Below are positions 6,638 through 13,250 of a stretch of 33,749 nt of DNA, piece by piece (position 1 is the stretch's first letter; every line of letters starts with the position of its first letter). The stretch is from Candidatus Rifleibacteriota bacterium. GTDB taxonomy: Bacteria; Muiribacteriota; Ozemobacteria; Ozemobacterales; Ozemobacteraceae. The DNA is taken from positions 1-33,749 of the forward strand of contig JAFPZP010000045.1 of NCBI GenBank assembly GCA_017417215.1, in the 5' to 3' direction. The position numbers and the translations under genes are program-made. The notes beneath the pieces were generated by a model. The model worked only from the letters and a program-made list of their open reading frames with translations. It ran no database searches and was not told where the DNA came from.

Positions 6638-8794
6638 TTACCACTTTTCCACCGGCTTACGTTCAGACCTCATGCTAAGAGCTATTCTGTTGCGAGGAAT
6701 ATCAACTTCAGTAACTCTGACCATAACTTTCTGAGCTACTTTTACTACTTCGTTGGGGTCTTTTACAAACTTGTCTGCAAGCTGGCTTACGTGAACAAGA
6801 CCATCCTGGTGAACGCCTATATCAACGAAAGCACCAAACTGAGTAACGTTAGTAACTATGCCAGGAAGCTTCATTCCAACTTTAAGGTCTTTTATTTCAT
6901 TTACACCTTCAGTAAAAGAGAAAGCTTCAAATTTTTCACGAGGGTCAAGACCTGGTTTTGACAGTTCTTTAACTATATCGTTCAGAGTTGGAAGACCTAT
7001 AGTATCTGTTACATAGTTATTCAGGTTGATTTTATTACGTAGTTCACTGCTCTTTAACAAGTCTTCTATACTGCAGTTCAAATCTTTAGCCATCTTTTCT
7101 ACTATTGGATAGCTTTCTGGGTGAACTGCACTCTTGTCGAGCGGATTATCGCTATTTCTGATTCTCAAGAAACCGGCAGCCTGTTCAAAAGCCTTTGGTC
7201 CTAATCTTGGAACTTTCTGCAATGCTTTTCTATTCTTGAATGGGCCGTTGGCTTCTCTATATACAACTATATTCTTTGCCAACTGAGGACCTAGGCCTGA
7301 AACATAGCTCAAAAGCTGTTTACTGGCAGTATTAACTTCAACGCCGACGCCGTTAACACAGCTCATGACCACATCATCAAGACCCTTCTTAAGATTATTC
7401 TGGTCTACATCGTGCTGATACTGACCAACACCTATAGATTTCGGGTCTATTTTAACCAGTTCGGCAAGTGGATCCATCAATCTTCTACCGATAGAAACAG
7501 CACCTCTTACTGTAACGTCATAATCCGGGAATTCTTCTCTTGCTACTTCAGAAGCACTATAAATAGAAGCTCCACTTTCGTTAACCATTACAACAACAAT
7601 CTGAGGTGGCAGTTTCAAGCTCTTTATGAAAGCTTCTGTTTCTCGGCTTGCGGTGCCATTTCCTATGGCTATAGCCTGAATCTTATATTTGGCAATTAAT
7701 TGTTTAACCAGAATTGCAGAAGCTTCTAAGGCTCTTTCTGACTGTGATATATAGATTACGGTGTTTTCAAGAAGCTTGCCTTGTGGGTCTAAAACTACAG
7801 TCTTGCAGCCAGTTCTAAAACCTGGGTCGATAGCAAGAACAGATTTTTGCCCTAAGGGAGCTGCCATAAGCATTTCTCTGAGGTTGATGGAAAATACTTT
7901 TATAGCTTCTTCTTCAGCCTTGTCTCTAAGCTGTTTTAAAAATTCATTTTCTATTGAGGAAGAAAGCATACGTTTGTAGGCATCTTCAATAGCTTCTCTT
8001 ACGTGTTCCCAAGCTGGGCAGAAGCCTTTGCGATAAAACTTATAGATGTTCTTGATTGTTCTATCAGCTTCTGGCTGAACACTGACTTTCAAGACTCCTT
8101 CATTCTGACCGCGAAGTATAGCAAGCAATCTATGAGGAGCTGCTTTAGAAGCTGGTTCCTGCCAGTCATAATAATCTTTAAATTTAATACCTTCGACTTC
8201 TTTTTCCTTAACAACCTTAGAATTTAAAACTGCTTCTAATGCAAACTGCTGTCTGAGCATAGCTCTGACATCTGCATTTTCGTTAACCATTTCGGCTATA
8301 ATGTCTCTTGCGCCCTGCAAAGCTTCTTCAACTTTCTTTACACCCTTTTCTTCACTCAGGAAGGCTTCAGCTTCCTTTTCAGGTTTGCAGGTTGGAGACT
8401 GTTCCAAAAGTATCATAGCGAGAGGTTCTAAGCCTTTTTCTCTAGCTATAGTTGCTTTTGTTCTCTTCTTGGGGCGGAATGGCAGATAAATATCTTCTAA
8501 CTGAGCAAGGTTTTTAGCTCCGTCAAGTTTTGCAGTAAGTTCGTCAGTTAAAAGGTTTCTTTCTGTTAAAGATTTAACGATAGCTTCTTTACGCTTGTCA
8601 AATTCGGCAAATTCGTCCAAACGATCTCTGATTGTGGTAATAGCTACTTCGTCTAAAGAACCTGTGCGTTCTTTTCTATATCTGGCGATGAATGGAACAG
8701 TTCCGCCTTCTTCTAGTAGCTGGGCTGTAGACATTACCTGAAAAACATGAATTTTCAGTTCATCAGCAATTCGTTGGAAATAAGTATCGTTCAT
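6638..8794 (-). CDS. tex: RNA-binding transcription accessory protein Tex
   Basis: Tex (YhgF) is a conserved cytoplasmic nucleic-acid-binding protein related to eukaryotic Spt6, linked to transcription fidelity and stress tolerance. At 718 residues it is near the usual 720-780. It opens with the Tex N-terminal helical domain (QRIADELKI, then GGTVPFIARYRKERTGSLDE). It continues with the YqgF/RNase H-like fold (SVLAIDPGFRTGCKTVVLD), the conserved HDVDQ segment (VGQYQHDVDQ), the helix-hairpin-helix region (LLSYVSGLGPQLAKNIV) and a C-terminal S1 domain from about 640 (GIVTNVTQFGAFVDIGVHQD). Domain order and motifs are complete. The start is supported by aaggggt just upstream on the minus strand. 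Confidence 0.96.
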   Translation of the reverse strand: MNDTYFQRIADELKIHVFQVMSTAQLLEEGGTVPFIARYRKERTGSLDEVAITTIRDRLDEFAEFDKRKEAIVKSLTERNLLTDELTAKLDGAKNLAQLEDIYLPFRPKKRTKATIAREKGLEPLAMILLEQSPTCKPEKEAEAFLSEEKGVKKVEEALQGARDIIAEMVNENADVRAMLRQQFALEAVLNSKVVKEKEVEGIKFKDYYDWQEPASKAAPHRLLAILRGQNEGVLKVSVQPEADRTIKNIYKFYRKGFCPAWEHVREAIEDAYKRMLSSSIENEFLKQLRDKAEEEAIKVFSINLREMLMAAPLGQKSVLAIDPGFRTGCKTVVLDPQGKLLENTVIYISQSERALEASAILVKQLIAKYKIQAIAIGNGTASRETEAFIKSLKLPPQIVVVMVNESGASIYSASEVAREEFPDYDVTVRGAVSIGRRLMDPLAELVKIDPKSIGVGQYQHDVDQNNLKKGLDDVVMSCVNGVGVEVNTASKQLLSYVSGLGPQLAKNIVVYREANGPFKNRKALQKVPRLGPKAFEQAAGFLRIRNSDNPLDKSAVHPESYPIVEKMAKDLNCSIEDLLKSSELRNKINLNNYVTDTIGLPTLNDIVKELSKPGLDPREKFEAFSFTEGVNEIKDLKVGMKLPGIVTNVTQFGAFVDIGVHQDGLVHVSQLADKFVKDPNEVVKVAQKVMVRVTEVDIPRNRIALSMRSERKPVEKW

Positions 8795-8914
8795 TTTAAT
8801 ACCCCTTAAATAATAGCTGTAAATTTATATTATTCTTAGGGGTATAACGTCAAGCTGTTTTTTTGTGTAGTTAATAAGCTTTTATTTAAAATTGTTATTT
8901 AAAGAGACCAACTC

Positions 8915-10768
8915 TTATTGTTCCCCGTGCAATTTATCATAACAAAGAACAAACTGTTCCTTGGCAGCACTATCATCTGGGTCAAGCTCAACTACTTTGT
9001 TAAAATACATGCAGGCTTTATTGTAATCTCCCAAATTTCTATAAGAAGCCGCTATGAAATAAAGATAATCTGTATCTTCAGGCTTATAAAAAGAAGCGTA
9101 TTTGTAATACTTCAACGCCTTTTCATATTGCTTAGAATTAAATAAAATGTTTCCTAAGTTATAGCAGAACATATCAATAAATCGGTAATCATGGTCTCTA
9201 AGGCTAGTCAGATAACCTGAATAAGCTATATCATAGCATTCATTGTATCTTTCTAATTTATACAAACATCTATTTAAAACATCTAATGTATCTAAATCTT
9301 GTGGAAGAAGATCTAAAGCAATCATCATCTCTTTGGCTGCTGCCTCAAAATTCAATTCGTTATAATACTTGGCCCCTATATTGTAATGATCTAATGCTCT
9401 GCTCAAATCAGAATTTTTATTTTTTAATTCTTCCTGCTTAATTATTTCACTTTCTATATCAAAAACATCTACTGCGCCATCTTTAATAACATCTTGACAC
9501 TTTCTTAAATATTCCAGAGTTTTATCTGAATCTTTTCCACTATAAAATAGAGCTACTCTACGACAATATCTCAGTTTATCATCCAGATTATCAGTTCCAT
9601 TATAAGCATCTATAAAATATTCTACAGCCTTATCGTAACCAGATACCTCAAAACGGTAGCCCATATCATATTGATACTTAGCTATACGATTTTTATCACC
9701 GATTAATTTTGCCTGTTTCAAACCATCTATGGCGAAATCCATTCCTTCGTCTAATTGGTTTAACTCATAAGAAAGATCTATTAATTCATCTAAAACCTCA
9801 AGATTATTCTCTTTTATTTCTAATGCTTTTTTATATTCTTCTATTGCTTTTTCTTTATCTAATTCTCTTTTAGCTTCTTTGGCCTTGTTTACACATTCAT
9901 AAAACTTATATTCATTTAAATAAAATTCTTCTTTTTCATAATTCCCAATATTTTTGTAACATTCTACAAGCCCTTTACAAAGAGGATATAGCATATAGTA
10001 GAACTCTAACATTTTATCTTGTTTTTTTAAGAGCATAAAAAGTTGCTCACCAATGCTGATTATTTTGAAATTATCACTTTTTAATTTTATTTCATTCATA
10101 AACAAAAGAAAGATACTCGGAGAATGTGTTGGATTTCGTTCTAATGCAGAATAAAAAGATTTGTTCGCTAATTCAAGTTCACCTCTTTTCTCTTGTTCAA
10201 TACCAAGGTACATATGAATAAGCTCTCTATGTTCCATTTTCGAATCAGCTCTTGCTTCTGCCTCCAATTCATCTAGGCCTATCTCTTTAGCATAATCTTC
10301 GTCTTTTCTCCTTACGAATTCATATAGTTCCACCGCTTTTAAGCTATCACCCAATCTGCGTTTGCAATAAGCCATTTCAATATAAATGTTCATAAAATAA
10401 GGCTTGTTTGCTTGAGCTAATATTAAATATTGAACAGCCTTTTCAAACTGCTTTGTGAGTTTATAATATTGTGAAATATAAAAATAGAATCTTCCAATAT
10501 TATCCTTACTAATTCTTTTCTGAGAAATCAACAAAGCTTTTTTTGCCCATTCCAGCATTTCTTCGGGTCTATCAATCTGCCCCAGACACCAGCAAAGTTC
10601 CCCCATAATCTGAACATGAGTTGGGAAATACTTTAAAGCTTTTTTATATTCTTCTACGGCTAAGTCAAACTTTCCTTCATCTGAATATTGTCTCCCTAAT
10701 CTTTCAGCTTCGTTAAAAGCTTCTTCAATTTGATTATTATTTAGTTTTTCTTCTTGGGAATTAGCCAT
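8915..10768 (-). CDS. Cytoplasmic TPR-repeat protein
   Basis: This 617-residue protein is built almost wholly of tetratricopeptide repeats, helical pairs that form a protein-binding superhelix. Repeats are clear from residue 25 on: DLAVEEYKKALKYFP, ELANKSFYSALERNPTH, KAIEEYKKALEIKENN, YEKALKYYKYASFYKPED and NKACMYFNKVVELDPDDSAA. No signal peptide or membrane segment is present, so it should act in the cytoplasm as a scaffold. The frame is open to a GTG at 10777, but the ATG at 10768 is chosen because aggtg lies six bases before it and itself overlaps that GTG. A good promoter lies upstream (10819-10847, minus strand). The gene is divergent from the first of two paralogous membrane-anchored proteins. 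Its partner is unknown. Confidence 0.85.
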   Translation of the reverse strand: MANSQEEKLNNNQIEEAFNEAERLGRQYSDEGKFDLAVEEYKKALKYFPTHVQIMGELCWCLGQIDRPEEMLEWAKKALLISQKRISKDNIGRFYFYISQYYKLTKQFEKAVQYLILAQANKPYFMNIYIEMAYCKRRLGDSLKAVELYEFVRRKDEDYAKEIGLDELEAEARADSKMEHRELIHMYLGIEQEKRGELELANKSFYSALERNPTHSPSIFLLFMNEIKLKSDNFKIISIGEQLFMLLKKQDKMLEFYYMLYPLCKGLVECYKNIGNYEKEEFYLNEYKFYECVNKAKEAKRELDKEKAIEEYKKALEIKENNLEVLDELIDLSYELNQLDEGMDFAIDGLKQAKLIGDKNRIAKYQYDMGYRFEVSGYDKAVEYFIDAYNGTDNLDDKLRYCRRVALFYSGKDSDKTLEYLRKCQDVIKDGAVDVFDIESEIIKQEELKNKNSDLSRALDHYNIGAKYYNELNFEAAAKEMMIALDLLPQDLDTLDVLNRCLYKLERYNECYDIAYSGYLTSLRDHDYRFIDMFCYNLGNILFNSKQYEKALKYYKYASFYKPEDTDYLYFIAASYRNLGDYNKACMYFNKVVELDPDDSAAKEQFVLCYDKLHGEQ

Positions 10769-10807
10769 AGTAATCACCTGCCAGCTCGTATTTTCGCACT
10801 GTTAACA

Positions 10808-10823
10808 ATACTATAAATAGTAT
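10808..10823. promoter_or_regulatory. Perfect palindrome over the minus-strand -10 region
   Basis: ATACTAT-AA-ATAGTAT is a perfect inverted repeat. It overlaps the -10 hexamer of the TPR gene promoter, a position where a dimeric repressor would block transcription. Function is inferred. Confidence 0.4.
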
Positions 10824-10847
10824 AGCAAGTAAAAAACAATTTAACAA
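10819..10847 (-). promoter_or_regulatory. Promoter of the TPR gene
   Basis: On the minus strand TTGTTA (10847-10842), a 17-base spacer and TATACT (10824-10819) form a near-consensus primary-sigma promoter. It would start transcription near 10812, about 45 bases before the ATG at 10768. Confidence 0.6.
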
Positions 10848-10868
10848 TAAAAACATCATCAGCACCCC

Positions 10869-10888
10869 CCAAGTCAAAAACAACTTGG
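10869..10888. promoter_or_regulatory. Inverted repeat at the -35 of the paralog A promoter
   Basis: ccaagt and acttgg are separated by eight bases. The right arm overlaps the -35 hexamer TTGGAA at 10885-10890. This would suit an operator, but no regulator gene is adjacent. Confidence 0.35.
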
Positions 10889-10913
10889 AAAATTATACCC
10901 TATGATTTATAAT
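10885..10913 (+). promoter_or_regulatory. Promoter of paralog A
   Basis: TTGGAA (10885-10890), a 17-base spacer and TATAAT (10908-10913) fit a strong primary-sigma promoter. Transcription would begin near 10920, so an ATG at 10902 cannot be on this transcript. Translation must use the ATG at 10932, which has ggaggt at 10922-10927. Confidence 0.65.
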
Positions 10914-10931
10914 CACAGATTGGAGGTTAGT

Positions 10932-11759
10932 ATGGCTATAGATTGGGATGGTGTAATAATTGCCGGAATATTTACAGGCATATGTCTTCTAGCTGTAGCG
11001 GCTGGGAATCAGCTAGATAAAGAGCGCAAAGAAAAAGTTAAAAGGTATTTTGAAAGTAAGGGGTTCTCTTTTACAGATTCACCAGGGTCTATATCTGAAA
11101 ACTATAGGTCATATGAATATAAAAAAGATGCAGTCAATAAAAACTATAATCCCAAAACTACAAGTGAACATTTATTAAATACTGGTTATAAATTCGATAT
11201 TTTTGATTGTGGAGTAATCCATACTTATTCTGTAGGTATTTATAAAAGACTGGATAATATCGAAATAAACATAATGAATTATAGATGGGAAACAAATGAT
11301 ATAAATTATCCTAAATGCAGTATGTTTATTTTATGTCAGCTAAGAACTCCAAATGTCAATTTCCCTGATTTTTATATAAGGCAAAAGGGATTCATGGATA
11401 ATTTCAAATATGAAGAATCAAATGAAAAAAACATTATTATAGAAAAAGACAAAGATTTTTCAGATAGATTTATTATAAATAGTTCTGAGCAAGACGAAAC
11501 TATCGCCTTTTTTAACCATGACAATGTCAGAGATGCTTTTAGAAGATATTACAGAAGAGGTTTTTCTTTTAAAGCAAATGGACAGTATCTGCTTGTATAT
11601 AGAGATGATAACAATGATTTTGACGTAAACAAACGTGTGGATTTAATGGAAACAGCTTTGGCTATATTCAGAGAACTCAAACCCTATATAGAATGTGAGG
11701 AAAAAATTCTTTCCAAAACCCAAATGATAAAGAAGGCTAAATCTAATCGAAAAAAATAA
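10932..11759 (+). CDS. Membrane-anchored protein of unknown function, paralog A
   Basis: This 275-residue protein begins MAIDWDG, then has one hydrophobic segment (about residues 8-26) and a basic stop-transfer stretch, so the soluble part is probably cytoplasmic. It is a clear paralog of the gene at 12317. Shared blocks include NTGYKFDIF-CG, TYSVG-YK, FPDFYIR, GFMDNFKY, IEKDKDFSD, INSSE/LNSSE, FKANGQ/YKANGE and DNNDFDVNKR. The late segment (FSD-F-NSSE, then FFN, then a YRR-FSFKANG-LLVY run) faintly resembles the pattern of DUF3137-type proteins, but I cannot confirm that. The ATG at 10932 is chosen because of ggaggt upstream, the promoter position, and agreement with the other paralog's M-x-IDW start. 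Function unknown. Confidence 0.75.
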   Translation: MAIDWDGVIIAGIFTGICLLAVAAGNQLDKERKEKVKRYFESKGFSFTDSPGSISENYRSYEYKKDAVNKNYNPKTTSEHLLNTGYKFDIFDCGVIHTYSVGIYKRLDNIEINIMNYRWETNDINYPKCSMFILCQLRTPNVNFPDFYIRQKGFMDNFKYEESNEKNIIIEKDKDFSDRFIINSSEQDETIAFFNHDNVRDAFRRYYRRGFSFKANGQYLLVYRDDNNDFDVNKRVDLMETALAIFRELKPYIECEEKILSKTQMIKKAKSNRKK

Positions 11760-11845
11760 TAGCCTTAGCTCATTTCCCCAGGGCAAACGCAATTTTTTTC
11801 CCGTTGTTAATGTTACACTTAGATTAATGATTATTTTTATTAATA

Positions 11846-11882
11846 TCCCCTTTTTTAAAGGGGAAAGATTGCGTTAGCAATC
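11846..11882 (-). repeat. Dispersed double-palindrome repeat, copy 2 (inverted)
   Basis: The reverse complement matches 1486-1522 at 34 of 37 positions. It consists of a tcccctttt/aaagggga hairpin followed by gattgcgttagcaatc. Confidence 0.8.
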
Positions 11883-11971
11883 TTAGCCACAGGAGGTGGC
11901 TATGCAAGCGAGCGACAGGAGGTCAGCGAGTCGTAAGTGGATCTTTGAGAAGTTTATTAAACAGTAGAAAA

Positions 11972-11987
11972 CTGAGTCCGAAGACTG
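11972..11987 (-). repeat. UUCG-loop hairpin repeat, copy 2 (inverted)
   Basis: ctgagtccgaagactg is the exact reverse complement of 1433-1448, so the C(UUCG)G loop forms in minus-strand RNA here. Read on the minus strand, it precedes the double-palindrome unit 11882-11846, the same order as in copy 1. Confidence 0.7.
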
Positions 11988-12015
11988 TCTGGTTGTTAAA
12001 AATCTCCCTGTCACC

Positions 12016-12146
12016 GATTGCTTGCGCAATCAGCCCCTTCAGTCACTTTGTGACAGCTTCCCCACTTTGTGGGGCAGCATCTGCATGACATCCCTACAGC
12101 GGTTAACACATCCTGTTACCGCTTGCACGCCGCCATCCTTGGCGGC
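12016..12146. repeat. Tandem series of five different small hairpins
   Basis: In order: gattgcttgcgcaatc (12016-12031); gtcac-ttt-gtgac (12042-12054); ccccac-ttt-gtgggg (12060-12074); gcggttaaca with tgttaccgc (about 12109-12128, one bulge); and gccgcc-atcctt-ggcggc (12129-12146). Stems differ, but two loops are ttt. This style of palindrome chain is, from memory, common in intergenic DNA of gut Firmicutes and other gut bacteria. Its role is not established. Confidence 0.7.
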
Positions 12147-12281
12147 AGTCTTTAACAAAGAGGGTTTTATTTGGATAATACCAATATTTTATATAATTAA
12201 AGCAAAAACGCATTAACAAAAGAAAAAGTTTGTGTTTTCCCTTGCTTTGCCCAGTTAATCTTTAGCCATTGAATAATTATG

Positions 12282-12290
12282 TGTTATAAT
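12282..12290 (+). promoter_or_regulatory. Extended -10 promoter of paralog B
   Basis: TGTTATAAT is an extended -10 element (TG, one base, TATAAT). The -35 position (ttagcc, 17-base spacing) is weak, as is usual for this promoter class. Transcription would start near 12297, just before a G-rich ribosome site (12308-12311) and the ATG at 12317. Confidence 0.5.
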
Positions 12291-12316
12291 TTTAGTTTAA
12301 AAAGATGGGGGATTGT

Positions 12317-13171
12317 ATGGGAATTGATTGGGCTGGCTGGATGGTAGCATTTTTTTTTACGGGCATATGTGTTTTTGTTATGTTCGTAGGAACTTTAGAG
12401 GATAAACGCAGAAAAAACATAATAAAAAAATACTGTGATGAACATGGTTTCGCTTTTAATGACAGTCCGAAGCCTATTTCTCAAAACTACAAATCTTACC
12501 ATTTAAAAAATGATGAAAGATATAAGCCCAAGACTCTTAAAGAGCTATATTTAAATACTGGGTATAAATTTGATATATTTAACTGTGGAGAAGAGCAGAC
12601 ATACTCTGTAGGAATGTATAAAAATCTTGGTGATTTTGAAATCGATATTCTGAATTTTGGCTGGCTGTATGAATACTTTTACAATGCGCCTCTTCTGAGT
12701 CCCGAAACAAGCAAAATGACATGTATTGGAAACCATTTTATTCTATGTCAGATAAAATGTAAAATATATACTTTTCCTGATTTCTATATAAGAAAACTTG
12801 GATTTATGGATAATTTTAAATATGATGGTGCAAGTGAAACAAATATTGTTATAGAAAAAGATAAAGATTTTTCTGATAAGTTTATTTTAAATAGCTCTGA
12901 ACCTTACAGTGCTATAGAATTTTTTAACAATGACAGTGTCAGAAGTGCTTTTAAAAAATATAGCAAAAAAGGCTTTTCTTATAAAGCAAATGGAGAGTTT
13001 TTCCTTGTATATAGGGAAGATAACAATGATTTTGATGTAAATAAAAGATTAGAATTGATGGAAAGCGGTTTAGCTATAATAAAAGAAATTACACTATATA
13101 AAATAAAATATGAAGCAAAAATTCTTTCTAAATCTCAAATGAAAAAGAAAGCCAAACGTAAAAAAAGGTAA
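12317..13171 (+). CDS. Membrane-anchored protein of unknown function, paralog B
   Basis: This 284-residue protein is the second copy of the family at 10932. It starts MGIDWAGW, has a hydrophobic segment at about residues 8-26 (with FFFTGICVFVMFVG), then a basic KRRKNIIKKY stretch. The soluble domain carries the same blocks as paralog A, plus a 13-residue insertion after the GWLYEYFYNAPL region. The C-terminus is very basic (KKKAKRKKR). An ATG at 12305 would add only MGDC; 12317 is preferred because ggggga lies five bases before it and the start then matches paralog A. About half of the residues look identical by eye, so the duplication is not recent. Separate promoters suggest separate control. 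Function unknown. Confidence 0.75.
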   Translation: MGIDWAGWMVAFFFTGICVFVMFVGTLEDKRRKNIIKKYCDEHGFAFNDSPKPISQNYKSYHLKNDERYKPKTLKELYLNTGYKFDIFNCGEEQTYSVGMYKNLGDFEIDILNFGWLYEYFYNAPLLSPETSKMTCIGNHFILCQIKCKIYTFPDFYIRKLGFMDNFKYDGASETNIVIEKDKDFSDKFILNSSEPYSAIEFFNNDSVRSAFKKYSKKGFSYKANGEFFLVYREDNNDFDVNKRLELMESGLAIIKEITLYKIKYEAKILSKSQMKKKAKRKKR

Positions 13172-13192
13172 TTTTCTCAGATTTCCCTAAAT

Positions 13193-13220
13193 TTGACTTT
13201 TATTCTAGTTATGATAGAAT
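13193..13220 (+). promoter_or_regulatory. Promoter of the substrate-binding/TolC operon
   Basis: TTGACT (13193-13198), a 16-base spacer and TAGAAT (13215-13220) fit a good primary-sigma promoter. It lies 30 bases before the ATG at 13251. No comparably clear promoter is visible in the short gaps (28 bases or less) between the following four genes. Confidence 0.65.
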
Positions 13221-13250
13221 CAAGCAAAATTATTTTCCTAAGGGTTGTAT

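Larger units (their letters stand above)
11760..12316. other. 557-base gap between the two paralogs, filled with hairpin repeats
   Basis: No confident gene. From 11846 to 12146 the sequence is a chain of palindromes: the dispersed repeat 11846-11882; tagccac/gtggcta with aggaggt between its arms (11884-11902); a second aggaggt-containing stretch near 11917; the UUCG-family copy 11972-11987; then five hairpins from 12016 to 12146. A 21-codon frame with a very good ribosome site (aggaggt, then ATG at 11902, TAG at 11965-11967) sits inside and is treated as doubtful. The frame 12022-12216 merely reads through the palindromes. From 12150 on the DNA is AT-rich and leads to the promoter of paralog B. 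Confidence 0.7.

Noticed and set aside
10902..10931. Upstream ATG start for paralog A
   Set aside because: It overlaps the -10 region of the promoter and has no ribosome site; the ATG at 10932 has ggaggt and matches paralog B.
12016..12146. CRISPR array
   Set aside because: The palindromes differ from one another and are not separated by equal-length unique spacers; no cas gene is present.
12022..12216. Open frame of 64 codons between the two paralogs
   Set aside because: It consists mostly of the five tandem hairpins and has no ribosome site or conserved motif.
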